Shown here: positions 54,752 to 63,984 of the stretch, piece by piece
Position numbering within the stretch: the stretch's first letter is position 1
How the letters are laid out: each line of letters opens with the position of its first letter
Source: Pedobacter sp. ISL-64
GTDB lineage: Bacteria > Bacteroidota > Bacteroidia > Sphingobacteriales > Sphingobacteriaceae
DNA length: 64,000 nt
Assembly (NCBI RefSeq): GCF_018613605.1
Contig: NZ_JAGGPU010000006.1
Location: 42,409 to 106,408, forward strand
Reading direction: 5' to 3'
Notes under the pieces: generated by a model
Databases searched by the model: none
Seen by the model: only the letters and a program-made list of their open reading frames with translations
What the model was told of the DNA's origin: nothing
Translations under genes and position numbers: made by a program

Positions 54752-55864
54752 TTAATTTTTCGTTTCGCTTACAAAATTCACTTTACTCTTACCCAAATCT
54801 TTCGATGTGGCCACAGCAATGCCACGCTGATCCAGTTTATTAACTGCACAATAAAAATGGTATACTGTGCCTTTATATTTCAGTACAAAAGATTTATGTG
54901 CGTATAATTCATCATATTTTTCTGACGACTCAATCAGGTTACCACCGGTCCAATCGCTCCAGTTTACCAAGTCATTTGAGGCAGCAAAGCGATTAAATGA
55001 ACCCTTTCTATCTTGCCAGAAAGCACCGAAGTAAAACATTACCCAGGTTCCATTAATGTTTTGAATTACAGCATCTCCTGTAATGCCTACAGGGTGATGA
55101 ACAACAGGGTTTTTATTGAACCGTTGCCAATGAACCATGTCATCAGAAACCGCCATACCGATGCGTTCGTACCAGCGTGTTTTTTTATTGTTCGCCAAAG
55201 AATCACCTACAGCATTGTAATACATTACAAAACGATGTCCTGTCAACTTCTGTTTATCTTCAATTACTGTGCTTTTGAATAATTTGTTCCGGTTTTCCCA
55301 CCAACGTACATCTGCATCACCCGAAGTCAAAACAGGCTTGTTTAACCGATTCCATTCTTGAACCATTGATGGGCCTTTTGTGGTATAAGCCATCCCGATA
55401 GATAAGGGTTCCACTTCATATCCTTTTTCTTTACCTCCGAAATACGACATCCAATATTTACCATCGAATTTATCAACACCATACTTTCCACCCCATTTGG
55501 TATCCAATAAAGCGTTGTAACCTGCTTTTTGGTTGTCGTCCCAATGGCCAGCATCTCCAAACGACATCAGTTTACCCTGATTTTCCCAGTGCAATAAATC
55601 TTTACTTTTTGCCAGCCAGGTTTCGTAACCACGACCGCTAAAAATAAGATAGGTCATGTACCAAAACTTTCCCTTACGGAAAACTGTTGGGCAATCCATT
55701 TTGTGTTGATTGTCTTCAGGAATCATTACCAATCCATATTTATAAGGCGTTTTTACTTCCTGATAAATCTTTTCCATGGTTTCGGCTGAAACAGGATTCG
55801 TGGTTTGAGCATTCAATGTTAATGCACTTACAAAAAGGAAAAATGCGAGGATTATCTTTTTCAT
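54752..55864 (-). CDS. GH43-like five-bladed beta-propeller glycosidase
   Basis: The 370-residue protein has a Sec signal (LAFFLFVSALTLNAQ). Propeller hallmarks are MDCPTVFRKGKFWYMTYLIFSGRGYETWLAKSKDLLHWE, YWMSYFGG, GMAVSDDMVHWQRFN, GDAVIQNINGTWVMFYFG and DLVNWSDW, where Asp in DCP and Glu residues are candidate catalytic acids. It could belong to GH43 or a related GH-J/GH130-like group; the exact family is not certain. It overlaps the GH78 gene by 4 bp and precedes the GH2 gene by 1 bp, so the three are one unit. Confidence 0.82.
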   Translation of the reverse strand: MKKIILAFFLFVSALTLNAQTTNPVSAETMEKIYQEVKTPYKYGLVMIPEDNQHKMDCPTVFRKGKFWYMTYLIFSGRGYETWLAKSKDLLHWENQGKLMSFGDAGHWDDNQKAGYNALLDTKWGGKYGVDKFDGKYWMSYFGGKEKGYEVEPLSIGMAYTTKGPSMVQEWNRLNKPVLTSGDADVRWWENRNKLFKSTVIEDKQKLTGHRFVMYYNAVGDSLANNKKTRWYERIGMAVSDDMVHWQRFNKNPVVHHPVGITGDAVIQNINGTWVMFYFGAFWQDRKGSFNRFAASNDLVNWSDWTGGNLIESSEKYDELYAHKSFVLKYKGTVYHFYCAVNKLDQRGIAVATSKDLGKSKVNFVSETKN

Positions 55865-58620
55865 TTGTACTTTAAATTAAACTTATAATAACCTGATCCT
55901 AGAGCAACCTTAGCTTTCCCTGCTTCTATTCCTGCGTCCGTAAACGTCGAATTGTATTCTTCGGAGATTTTATATTTCGGCAAAACCGGAAAGTAAATAG
56001 TTGCTTTTGTATTTACGGGGATATTCACCTCCAGTGTAAAAGATCGGTCTGTTTTTTCCCATTTGCAGGAAATTTTGCCGTAAGGCGAATTGTAACGCAC
56101 ATCAGCTGAGGTTAAATCGCCCACCACTTCCGGTTCGATTTTAATATGGTTAAAAGCAATTGAATTTTCTGCCTGACGGATGCCGCCAACACCACTATAC
56201 AGCCATTCCATTAAGTGCCCGAGCATAAAATGATTGTTGGATACGGTTGGCAAAGCGGCCCAAGATTCGGTTAAAGCCGTTGCGCCTTTGGCCAGCTGCA
56301 TGCCGTAGCCTGGAACATCCGAACGGCTGTTCATATCAAAAATCACATCCGATTTCCCGGCATCTTCTAAGACACGTAACACATAACGATAACCTATATC
56401 GCCTGCTGTTAAACTGTTTTTGCGATCTCTGATATCTTTAACCAAATTCTCGATTACTGCATTTTTATGCTTTTCTTCAACCAATTCCATATAAACCGCC
56501 ATTGCATTTGCAGTTTGAGAGCCTGTTGCATACTGTCTGCTTTTTGCATCAAAGAATTGATGGTTGAATGCATTTTTTACTTCAAGGGCAAGCTTTGCAT
56601 AGGCCATTGCATCAGCTTTTTTGCCCAGCAGCGTGGCCGTTTTTTCTAAGATTTTTAAATCATAATAATAAATGGCTGTACCCGTAACGCCCATTGGCGT
56701 TAACTGAGAAACGCCAGGAGGTTTTGGCCCCAAATCATACCAATCGCCTAAACCCTGAGCTAAAATGTAATGATTTGCTTTGGTGCCCAAATAATCGATG
56801 TAACACTGCATCATCGGGTAATAATCAACCATAGCCTGTTTATCGCCATACCACTGATATAAATACCATGGCATTAAAATGCCGCTGCTGCCCCATTCTG
56901 GCGAATCGCGGAACATATCGCCACCCCATTCAAATTTTACATACTCAGGTGCAATTTCAGGAATCAAGCCGCTGGCAAGCTGCGAGTTTTTCATGTCCTG
57001 CAAAGCTTTTTTAAATAATGGTGCAGCATTGTAATTATACCGTACAGAACTGCCCATTAAATGCAGTTCTTCTAACCAGCCCAGTTTTTCACGATGCGGA
57101 CAATCGGTAAAAACACTAACCATGTTGCTTTTAATCGCCCAATCGATCAGGCTGAAAGTTTTATTGAACAGCTTGTTCGAGGATGAAAACTTACCTACCT
57201 GCTCAGCAGCATTTCGGATATGCAAAGCTTTTAAATCTTCTAATACCGATTTGTTAGATGGATTTTCTTTACCGCTTGGAACAGCTCCTTTAACCTGCAG
57301 GTAGCGAAAGCCTGTATAAAAGAATTTAGGACGCCAGGTTTCCAAACCATTTCCTTTTAAAATGTAGGTAAAATGAGATGGTCCGCCAATGTTTTTTTGT
57401 GTTACCGTACCATCGGCTTTTAATAGTTCAGCTGGGGTAATGCGGACAGTATCTCCTTTTTTACCTCGGACTTTCAATTCGATAATTGCAGAAGCGTTCT
57501 GGCCCATATCATAAACCCATTCGCCATTGGTAACCGGGTTAATATTTTGAGGTGAAAAATTTTCGAAAATCCTTACAGGTTCTTCTTTTTGGGCATTTAG
57601 TTTCGGACCATCAGCTAATAACGACGATTTCCATCTGCTATCGTTAAAACCTGCTAAATTCCAGCCTTTTTGCTCAAGGTTGGCATTGTAATCTTCACCG
57701 CCATAAATGCTTGAAAAAGTTATGGGTGATGGCGCGGTTTTCCAACTTTGGTTACTGATGATATTCGCTGAAGTTCCATCCGTATATTCGATCAACAGCC
57801 TGCAGATCATTTTCGGATAACCATAAGCTACTTTTAATTTTCTATACCTTTCTTTAACTGGAGGAATATAATAAAAACCATTGCCCAGCATCACTCCTAT
57901 TGCATTTTCACCTCTCTTAAGCTGTTTAGTTAAATCATAAGTCAGGTACAAGGCCTCTTTATTATACTTCGTCCAGCCGGGTGCTAAAAAGTCATCGCCA
58001 ACTTTCGCTCCGTTTAAACTCATTTCAAAATGGCCTAAACCAGAAATAAAAGCTGTGGCTTTTTTAATTGTCTTCGTTACCGTAAAACCTTTGCGGAACA
58101 TCGGCAAGATATTATTGCCAATGAATTTGTCTTTTTTACCATCCGTTGGCAGACTATTTACGTTAGAATCCGCCAGTTTTTCGTAGGCAATCCATTTTGC
58201 ACCGTTCCAATCGGCTGTGTTGAGCAATCCCATTTGCCAAAAGGCCGAAGCGCTCCAGCCAGATTCATGCCCGAAATTATCCCAAACACGGACTTTCCAA
58301 TAATAGGTTTTGCTTGATAATAACTTTTTACCTTTATATTTAATCTGTAATGATTGGCCTGAGTTTACTTTTTTAGTGTCCCAAACATCCCCAATATTTT
58401 TATTTAAATTGCCTAAACTGCTAGAAACTACGATTTGATAGCTTGTTTGCATGATATTGTGTTTAGCTGATTGCAGTTTCCAGCTCAAACCCGGCGAAAG
58501 AACATCGATGCCAATAGGATTATTCCGATACGCACAATCCAATTGAGCAACCTTAATATCTTGCGCAAAAAGCGGAATGCTTAACAGATAAAGCCAAGAA
58601 AATATTACAAGTTTGCTCAT
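55861..58620 (-). CDS. GH78 alpha-L-rhamnosidase
   Basis: The 919-residue protein has a Sec signal (LVIFSWLYLLSIPLFAQ), an N-terminal Bac_rhamnosid region (QLDCAYRNNPIGIDVLSPGLSWKL, WKVRVWDNFGHESGW), a jelly-roll DUF4962-like part and the (alpha/alpha)6 barrel. The barrel has TDCPHREKLGWLEELHLMG, matching the GH78 signature region with its acidic residues, and GLIPEIAPEYVKFEWGGDMFRDSPEWGSS. The length fits the family. It releases L-rhamnose from rhamnogalacturonan or glycosides. It is the first gene of its run and is divergent from the IclR gene. Confidence 0.93.
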   Translation of the reverse strand: MSKLVIFSWLYLLSIPLFAQDIKVAQLDCAYRNNPIGIDVLSPGLSWKLQSAKHNIMQTSYQIVVSSSLGNLNKNIGDVWDTKKVNSGQSLQIKYKGKKLLSSKTYYWKVRVWDNFGHESGWSASAFWQMGLLNTADWNGAKWIAYEKLADSNVNSLPTDGKKDKFIGNNILPMFRKGFTVTKTIKKATAFISGLGHFEMSLNGAKVGDDFLAPGWTKYNKEALYLTYDLTKQLKRGENAIGVMLGNGFYYIPPVKERYRKLKVAYGYPKMICRLLIEYTDGTSANIISNQSWKTAPSPITFSSIYGGEDYNANLEQKGWNLAGFNDSRWKSSLLADGPKLNAQKEEPVRIFENFSPQNINPVTNGEWVYDMGQNASAIIELKVRGKKGDTVRITPAELLKADGTVTQKNIGGPSHFTYILKGNGLETWRPKFFYTGFRYLQVKGAVPSGKENPSNKSVLEDLKALHIRNAAEQVGKFSSSNKLFNKTFSLIDWAIKSNMVSVFTDCPHREKLGWLEELHLMGSSVRYNYNAAPLFKKALQDMKNSQLASGLIPEIAPEYVKFEWGGDMFRDSPEWGSSGILMPWYLYQWYGDKQAMVDYYPMMQCYIDYLGTKANHYILAQGLGDWYDLGPKPPGVSQLTPMGVTGTAIYYYDLKILEKTATLLGKKADAMAYAKLALEVKNAFNHQFFDAKSRQYATGSQTANAMAVYMELVEEKHKNAVIENLVKDIRDRKNSLTAGDIGYRYVLRVLEDAGKSDVIFDMNSRSDVPGYGMQLAKGATALTESWAALPTVSNNHFMLGHLMEWLYSGVGGIRQAENSIAFNHIKIEPEVVGDLTSADVRYNSPYGKISCKWEKTDRSFTLEVNIPVNTKATIYFPVLPKYKISEEYNSTFTDAGIEAGKAKVALGSGYYKFNLKYK

Positions 58621-58758
58621 TCACTATTGCACACCGTTTCGGATGTTTTGGTTAGGTTTATAAATGGTCATCAGCGATAAATTTTTTCAGAAATAAATTC
58701 TCAATTCTATAGAATTAAGCCTTATAAATTTATTAACTTTAAAATGCGATCGCTAATT

Positions 58759-58766
58759 CAAATATA
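58759..58766 (-). promoter_or_regulatory. -7 promoter element (TATATTTG) of the GH78 run
   Basis: CAAATATA on the plus strand reads TATATTTG on the minus strand, an exact TAnnTTTG match, about 140 bp upstream of the GH78 start. The same 8 bases occur in the opposite direction at 58792-58799, giving a CAAATATA...TATATTTG inverted repeat across the divergent promoter zone that may be a regulator site. Confidence 0.5.
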
Positions 58767-58791
58767 AATGTTTTTTTTAAATATGAAAACA

Positions 58792-58799
58792 TATATTTG
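58792..58799 (+). promoter_or_regulatory. Second -7 match in the divergent promoter zone
   Basis: TATATTTG matches TAnnTTTG on the plus strand and is the inverted partner of 58759-58766. No TTG is seen 17-23 bp upstream. It may be a real upstream promoter or just half of an operator. Confidence 0.35.
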
Positions 58800-58824
58800 T
58801 ATTTAAATTATACAAAATCTTCTC

Positions 58825-58856
58825 TTGGATAAATAAGAAAGCATTTTGTATGTTTG
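58825..58856 (+). promoter_or_regulatory. Promoter of the IclR gene (TTG-N21-TATGTTTG)
   Basis: TTG at 58825-58827 and TATGTTTG at 58849-58856, 21 bp apart, fit the Bacteroidota housekeeping promoter (TTG, 17-23 bp, TAnnTTTG). This is the best full promoter match found. A start near 58863 gives a leader of about 33 nt to the ATG at 58896. Confidence 0.65.
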
Positions 58857-58895
58857 AAATTGTAAAAAATACGATACAGCCAAATTTAAACCCGC

Positions 58896-59669
58896 ATGAA
58901 CGAAAAAGAATCGAAGTACCAAGCCCCTGCTTTGGATAAAGGACTTGATATATTGGAGTATTTATCAGCACAATCTATCCCATTGTCTCAAACTGAAATT
59001 GCTATTGGTATTGAGAAAACGCCAAACGAAATTTACAGAATGTTGATGAGTCTGGAAAGTCGTGGCTATATTTTACGTGATGAAGTTTCGGGCAAGTATA
59101 GGCTATCGTTAAAGCTTTTTTACCTCTCGCATAGGCACTCGCCTATTGATGAGCTGCGTAAAGCTGCCCAGTTTCCATTAGAGGAACTGGCAAATAGTAT
59201 CCGTCAATCTTGCCATTTGAGTATTTTGTATATGAACCAGGTAATGGTGATTATTCATGCCAAAAGCCCTGGGCCGATTGCGCTTTCTATCGAAGAGGGA
59301 AATTTGTTTCCATTGCCGCTAACCGCATCGGGCAAGGTTTTATTGGCTTATATGCCCGAGGCTGAGCGTAGCACAACATTAAAAAACAATTCCATTTTTA
59401 AAAAATATGCTAAAGCCCAGCAGGAAGATTTTTTGACTTCATTGGAAGATATTCAGCGAACTGGCTCTTATTTCAAAAATAGTGATTCTGTTTCTGGTGT
59501 TACCGATCTTTCGGTACCAATTGGTATTAATGGCAATAATGGAATTATTGCCTGTTTAACCATTTCGATGTTAAATGCGATAAATGTAGATCAAGCGATT
59601 GAAAATGATGTGATCCTTGCCGAGGCCTACAAATGTGTTAAAAAAATAGAACAGCGGATTGGGGTTTAA
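58896..59669 (+). CDS. IclR-family transcriptional regulator
   Basis: The 257-residue protein has an N-terminal winged helix (LDILEYLSAQSIPLSQTEIAIGIEKTPNEIYRMLMSLESRGYI) and the C-terminal effector domain (PLTASGKVLLAYMPEAERS, TGSYFKNSDSVSGVTDLSVPI, NGIIACLTISML). IclR proteins such as KdgR sense organic acids or sugar acids and often repress pectin genes. It is the only plus-strand gene in the 31-64 kb locus and sits divergent to GH78, so it probably controls that locus. An acid effector would fit a CoA-transferase pathway. Confidence 0.92.
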   Translation: MNEKESKYQAPALDKGLDILEYLSAQSIPLSQTEIAIGIEKTPNEIYRMLMSLESRGYILRDEVSGKYRLSLKLFYLSHRHSPIDELRKAAQFPLEELANSIRQSCHLSILYMNQVMVIIHAKSPGPIALSIEEGNLFPLPLTASGKVLLAYMPEAERSTTLKNNSIFKKYAKAQQEDFLTSLEDIQRTGSYFKNSDSVSGVTDLSVPIGINGNNGIIACLTISMLNAINVDQAIENDVILAEAYKCVKKIEQRIGV

Positions 59670-59691
59670 TTGTTGATTTTACTTGTCAAGT

Positions 59692-60036
59692 CGTCATCCT
59701 GAGCTTGTTTCAGGATCTATCTTTTTATTAAAGTACTGATCCTGATGTAGAAATTGAGCGTGTAAGAAACCGCAATTCATTTGGGCGTTCCCCAAGCTAC
59801 GCAAGGGTCCGGGCTTTTCAGGGCTCCGCTCCGGTACCGATGAAAACCTGTGAAACAAGCAAGCATACCGTAATTAAATAAAAACAGATGCTTAATCGGT
59901 ACTGAACCCTTACAATCCCTAACGCGAAGCTACCGTATTGAGATTTTCGTTTCAAACCCCGCAGGTTTAATTCGTTGTTTATGTTGTTCTCAAAGGTCTC
60001 ATTGAAGGCTGCGCCATTTAAAAACCTGCGGGGTTT
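59692..60036. repeat. Gap with a half GTCAT element and a 15-bp perfect inverted repeat
   Basis: The gap of 373 bp holds no gene. CGTCATCCTGAGCTTG at 59692 starts a half element of the GTCAT type. AAACCCCGCAGGTTT at 59954-59968 is the perfect reverse complement of 60022-60036, with 53 bp between the arms; this pair lies just after the end of the GH78-like gene on its strand. Confidence 0.6.
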
Positions 60037-60042
60037 AGTAGG

Positions 60043-62208
60043 TTACCCCGAATACTTCACGCTATAATCCTTACCCTTTTCTATCGTAATTTCATACGAA
60101 CCTTTCGATACTTCTTTAACTTCAGCACCTTTTACAACTGGTTTGGTTTTACTTTTTATCTTTAGTTTACCTACACCTGTTAGAGAAGAAACTTTGATTT
60201 CTTTTCTACTGCAAAACACTGAAATATCACCATTCGCTGTTGGGACTTTGCCCTCCATCCAGGCTAAGCCACCCAGATTAGGTTCAATAGTATAGGTTTC
60301 GTAACCTGGTGTTGTAGGTTGTACACCTAGATAATATTTTCCCAATAAATAAATCGGGCTGGCTCCCCAGGCGTGGCAAAGGCTTTTTCCAAACGGGCGA
60401 CCGTACATAGCCAAGTGTTCGGTTCCCTTTTTATCTGGATTGTATTCCTCCCAAAAAGAAGTTGCACCCAATTTTAACATGCCACCCCAATAATTTTTCA
60501 TTTCCTTTAATACATAAGGTTGTTCGCCCATGGCACATAATGCTTCAAGCTCATAAAAACGCATATAAGGTGTGGTAATTTTGGCAATCTGATCATTTAA
60601 AAGCACATTCTTTTTAACCGACAACTTTTGTTCCGGTGTAAAATAATTAAAGAAAATCCCGAACATGTTGGCATAACGGGTTACATTATCTGTTTGTTTA
60701 TCGTCAATCCGGCTGTGAACCAAAGCGCTTTTTTGCTGATTCCAATAAAGTTCAAAAATCTTGTTTTTCAGCTCTTTAGCCTGTTTATCGTATTTGGCAA
60801 GACCTTCTGTGTCGTTGGCTAATTTGGCACATAAAGTCATGGTTTCTAAACTCCTGGCATATAACAACTGTTCGAAACTTACTTCACCATCTTTACTCAG
60901 TTTATCTGCCCAATCGATAAAAATCCAGTCACCAGGCATCCATTCTAACAGTCCGTTTTTATTCTTTCTTCCATCAATATAAGTCATTAGCGACTGCATC
61001 CGCGGGTAAATATCCTGTACGAACTTCTGGTCGCCGGTAAATTTATAGTAATCATAAATCCCCAAAAACCAATAAAAAGAGTAATCCATAATGGTATTGA
61101 TGTGCGCCGTTACGGGATCTTTTCCACGCTGAGCCAATAAAGTCCGTTTTACAGTTGGTGCATCAAAAAATGAGTAATAGTTCATCAAATAACTTTGATA
61201 AGCATCGCCACTCCACACCCAGCGATCGCGTTTTATCCCATCGATAAAGAATTCACGGGTGTTTAAATGAAAGGTATATTTGGCTACATCATAAATTTTG
61301 TTGAGCTCCTCATCCGAAGATTTAAAACTTCCTCTTTCTGTTACAGGAGCATATTCGTACAACATGGATACAGAGTCGGCCGATACATTACCCTGTGATT
61401 GGTAGTTCACATATCTAAATGCTTTTGAAAGCGGCATAATCGAATCTTTTTTCTGAGAGCGGTCAATGTCGAGATAATCTAAGGTTTCACAGTTATCGGT
61501 TGATAAGGCCTCTTCTTTCGATTCTCCGTAATAAATACTCAATCTTCCCTTTCCCTTCAAGCCATGCACTTTTATAAAACCAAAAGTTTCTTTGCCGAAA
61601 TCAGAAACTGCACCATTGTTTACTTTTTCTGTTTTAACAGCCGATTGCGCAACAACAGGCAATTTAAACTGTGATGGCAATTGAGTTGGATCAGTTAAAT
61701 TCCATGAGCCTGCTGAAACAAAGGTAGTTCCCGATTTATCAGAGGTTTTCCCACTCGCATCGATCCATTCTTTATCCTCGAAAGTAGTCAACCAGGTTTC
61801 ATCAGAAACTACCGTTTTACCCTGAACAAAAATCGCCGGAACATGCGCCTGGTTGTAAACCTTCAAACTCAATTTGTGTTTCCCTGCTGGAATCTGAATG
61901 CTTTTTGGAAAACCCGCAATGGCCTGACCATCGATTTTAACGTTGTAAGTACCTTCTACAAACAACTTAACCTCTTCGGATTGAGCAAGATTAAATTCTT
62001 TGTGAAAATCGACCAAAACATAATGACTATCCATTTTCCAGAAGACAGGGAAAAAGGAGCCTCTTTCGGTTCTGCGGTTCTGCATTACATTGCTCATGTA
62101 GATATCGAAATCGCCGGGGTACCAGATCCAAGAGGCTTTTTGGGCAAAAGCCGGAGCGATTAAGCCGCATAAAATTGCGATGAGGAATATTCTTTTTAAG
62201 TTTTTCAT
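60043..62208 (-). CDS. GH78-like rhamnosidase-family protein
   Basis: The ATG at 62208 is chosen, where a Sec signal starts (NLKRIFLIAILCGLIAPAFAQ). The frame open upstream is translated repeat DNA. The product is 721 residues. It has the jelly-roll front (KLFVEGTYNVKIDGQAIAGFP), FGKETFGFIKVHG, YEYAPVTERGSFKSSDEELNKIYDVAKYTFHLNTREFFIDGIKRDRWVWSGDAYQSY in the barrel, and a C-terminal beta domain. It lacks the long N-terminal part of the other GH78 protein. Exact specificity is unknown. Confidence 0.88.
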   Translation of the reverse strand: MKNLKRIFLIAILCGLIAPAFAQKASWIWYPGDFDIYMSNVMQNRRTERGSFFPVFWKMDSHYVLVDFHKEFNLAQSEEVKLFVEGTYNVKIDGQAIAGFPKSIQIPAGKHKLSLKVYNQAHVPAIFVQGKTVVSDETWLTTFEDKEWIDASGKTSDKSGTTFVSAGSWNLTDPTQLPSQFKLPVVAQSAVKTEKVNNGAVSDFGKETFGFIKVHGLKGKGRLSIYYGESKEEALSTDNCETLDYLDIDRSQKKDSIMPLSKAFRYVNYQSQGNVSADSVSMLYEYAPVTERGSFKSSDEELNKIYDVAKYTFHLNTREFFIDGIKRDRWVWSGDAYQSYLMNYYSFFDAPTVKRTLLAQRGKDPVTAHINTIMDYSFYWFLGIYDYYKFTGDQKFVQDIYPRMQSLMTYIDGRKNKNGLLEWMPGDWIFIDWADKLSKDGEVSFEQLLYARSLETMTLCAKLANDTEGLAKYDKQAKELKNKIFELYWNQQKSALVHSRIDDKQTDNVTRYANMFGIFFNYFTPEQKLSVKKNVLLNDQIAKITTPYMRFYELEALCAMGEQPYVLKEMKNYWGGMLKLGATSFWEEYNPDKKGTEHLAMYGRPFGKSLCHAWGASPIYLLGKYYLGVQPTTPGYETYTIEPNLGGLAWMEGKVPTANGDISVFCSRKEIKVSSLTGVGKLKIKSKTKPVVKGAEVKEVSKGSYEITIEKGKDYSVKYSG

Positions 62209-62224
62209 GTTATCTAGTTTATTT

Positions 62225-62320
62225 GTCGTCATTTCGACCGTAGTGGAGAAATCTTTGAACATTGATTAAATTTGTTTCAAAGATTTCTCTATTCCGCTGC
62301 GCTCCAATCGAAATGACGAC
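62225..62320. repeat. Complete GTCAT-type inverted-repeat element
   Basis: GTCGTCATTTCGA at 62225-62237 is the perfect reverse complement of 62308-62320, and an inner pair GAGAAATCTTTGAA/TTCAAAGATTTCTC nests inside. It fills the gap between the SSS transporter and the GH78-like gene and resembles 49372-49491. Confidence 0.8.
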
Positions 62321-62335
62321 ATATTTAGTTAAATT

Positions 62336-63925
62336 TTAATGCCCATTAAAGAAAATGTAAAGTGCAACCATTACGATGGCTAATGCAATCCACGAAATCC
62401 AAACTGTTCTTGCTGGCTTTTCTATATTGGCCTGGTGTTCTTCATTAACCTTGTAAATACTTGGTGACCTATCCAGTAAGGAAATCAAAATCGCGATGAT
62501 CATTAATCCTGCGAAAATGAAAAATGATAACATCAGGTAATGTGGCCAGAAAGTGTATTTATCCGATGGTAAAATCCATAAATAAGTCACCCCAACACCC
62601 AAGCTTAAAATTGAGCCGATTGAAAGCGTAAAATTCACGGCTTTCCTTGTGGTTCTTTTCCAGAAAATGGTAAGTAAAAATACTACCGATAGCGGTGGCG
62701 CAATAAAGCCCAAAACCGATTGAAAAACATCGAATAAATTCAATCCTTTAATGTTATCGATGGCCAAAACCACTACAACAGCAAAAATACATCCTGCAAC
62801 AACTGCCCATCGACCAATGCGGATGATCTGTTTATTACTCGCCTGTGGGTTGATTTTCTTTACATAAATATCCATGGTAAAAACGGTACTTAATGAATTT
62901 AAAGACGAGCCAATTGTACCTACTAAAACGGCAATCAGCACAACGATTACCAGGCCATTCATACCAGGTGGAAATAAATTGGTTACCATCGTCATATAAG
63001 CTTCGTTCGGATCTTTTAAACCAGGAAAAAGTACATAACAAAGGATTCCTGTTCCAATAAATAATGGCAGGGAAAGGATCTTTAACCAACCAATAAAACT
63101 TACGCCCAATTGTCCTTGTTTTAAGTTCTTAGCACCCAGAACAGATTGAACCATCGATTGATCGGTACAGAAAAAGGCCACAGCTGCAACCGGATAACCC
63201 AATAAAATGGCATACCATGGATATTTTGGATCGCTGGCGGGTTGGATTAAATTCCAGAAATGATGTGGTGTTTTTTGATATAAAGCAGAAAGTCCACCAA
63301 CTTTATTCAGTCCCAGAAGCGTGAGCGATAATGAAACGGCGATCAATAAAATCATTTGGAAAACATTTACTTTGGCAATGGCTTTTAAACCGCCAAAAAA
63401 GGTAAACAGTCCTGCAAAAGCCACCAACACGGTAACCGATTGCCACATCGGTATGCCTAAAATCTGGCGAACCAAAAAGCCGCCTGCAAATAATCCGAGC
63501 GATAACCATGAGATTAAAATCTTAACCAGCGCATACCAGGCGAGGATGTTTTGAGTGGAATCGCCATAACGGTTGCCCATAAACTCGGGCATGGTACTCA
63601 CTTTGGCGGCAAGGTATTTTGGAGCGAAAACGATGGCCAGTAAGAATAAAAAGATAAAGGCGTACCAATCGAAATTAACGGCTACGATACCAGTGCTATA
63701 GCCAATACTTGCAAAGGCCAATAACATCGACGGACCTACATTGGTGCCCCACATGTTAAAGCCAATGCTGCTCCAGTTTAATGATTTATTGGCTAGAAAT
63801 AAGGTCTCATCATTGTTCTTCTTTTTAGAAAAACTGGCCCGATAACCAATGATGATCAGGATAATGAGGTATGCGATGACAATGATGTAATCTAAATTGG
63901 TTAAACGTTCTACAATGTTTCCCAT
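62336..63925 (-). CDS. Sodium:solute symporter (SSS family), sugar-type
   Basis: The 529-residue protein has 13-14 hydrophobic segments and the SSS motifs (NKSLNWSSIGFNMWGTNVGPSMLLAFASIGYSTGI, GGLKAIAKVNVFQMILLIA, VLVGTIGSSLNSLSTVFTMDIYVK). It begins the minus-strand run in this window, 126 bp before the GH78-like start. It probably imports a sugar or sugar acid released by the glycosidases, so the locus has two inner-membrane transporters (this and the FucP type). Confidence 0.92.
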   Translation of the reverse strand: MGNIVERLTNLDYIIVIAYLIILIIIGYRASFSKKKNNDETLFLANKSLNWSSIGFNMWGTNVGPSMLLAFASIGYSTGIVAVNFDWYAFIFLFLLAIVFAPKYLAAKVSTMPEFMGNRYGDSTQNILAWYALVKILISWLSLGLFAGGFLVRQILGIPMWQSVTVLVAFAGLFTFFGGLKAIAKVNVFQMILLIAVSLSLTLLGLNKVGGLSALYQKTPHHFWNLIQPASDPKYPWYAILLGYPVAAVAFFCTDQSMVQSVLGAKNLKQGQLGVSFIGWLKILSLPLFIGTGILCYVLFPGLKDPNEAYMTMVTNLFPPGMNGLVIVVLIAVLVGTIGSSLNSLSTVFTMDIYVKKINPQASNKQIIRIGRWAVVAGCIFAVVVVLAIDNIKGLNLFDVFQSVLGFIAPPLSVVFLLTIFWKRTTRKAVNFTLSIGSILSLGVGVTYLWILPSDKYTFWPHYLMLSFFIFAGLMIIAILISLLDRSPSIYKVNEEHQANIEKPARTVWISWIALAIVMVALYIFFNGH

Positions 63926-63984
63926 TAGGTTTATTTTGGTTAGTTATTTAGTGTTGCCACGGAATTCACGGAGCATTTATTTTT

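Noticed and set aside
58777..58971. A 64-codon minus-strand frame overlapping the IclR start
   Set aside because: It covers the promoter and the IclR coding start, has no recognisable motif and looks like a shadow frame.
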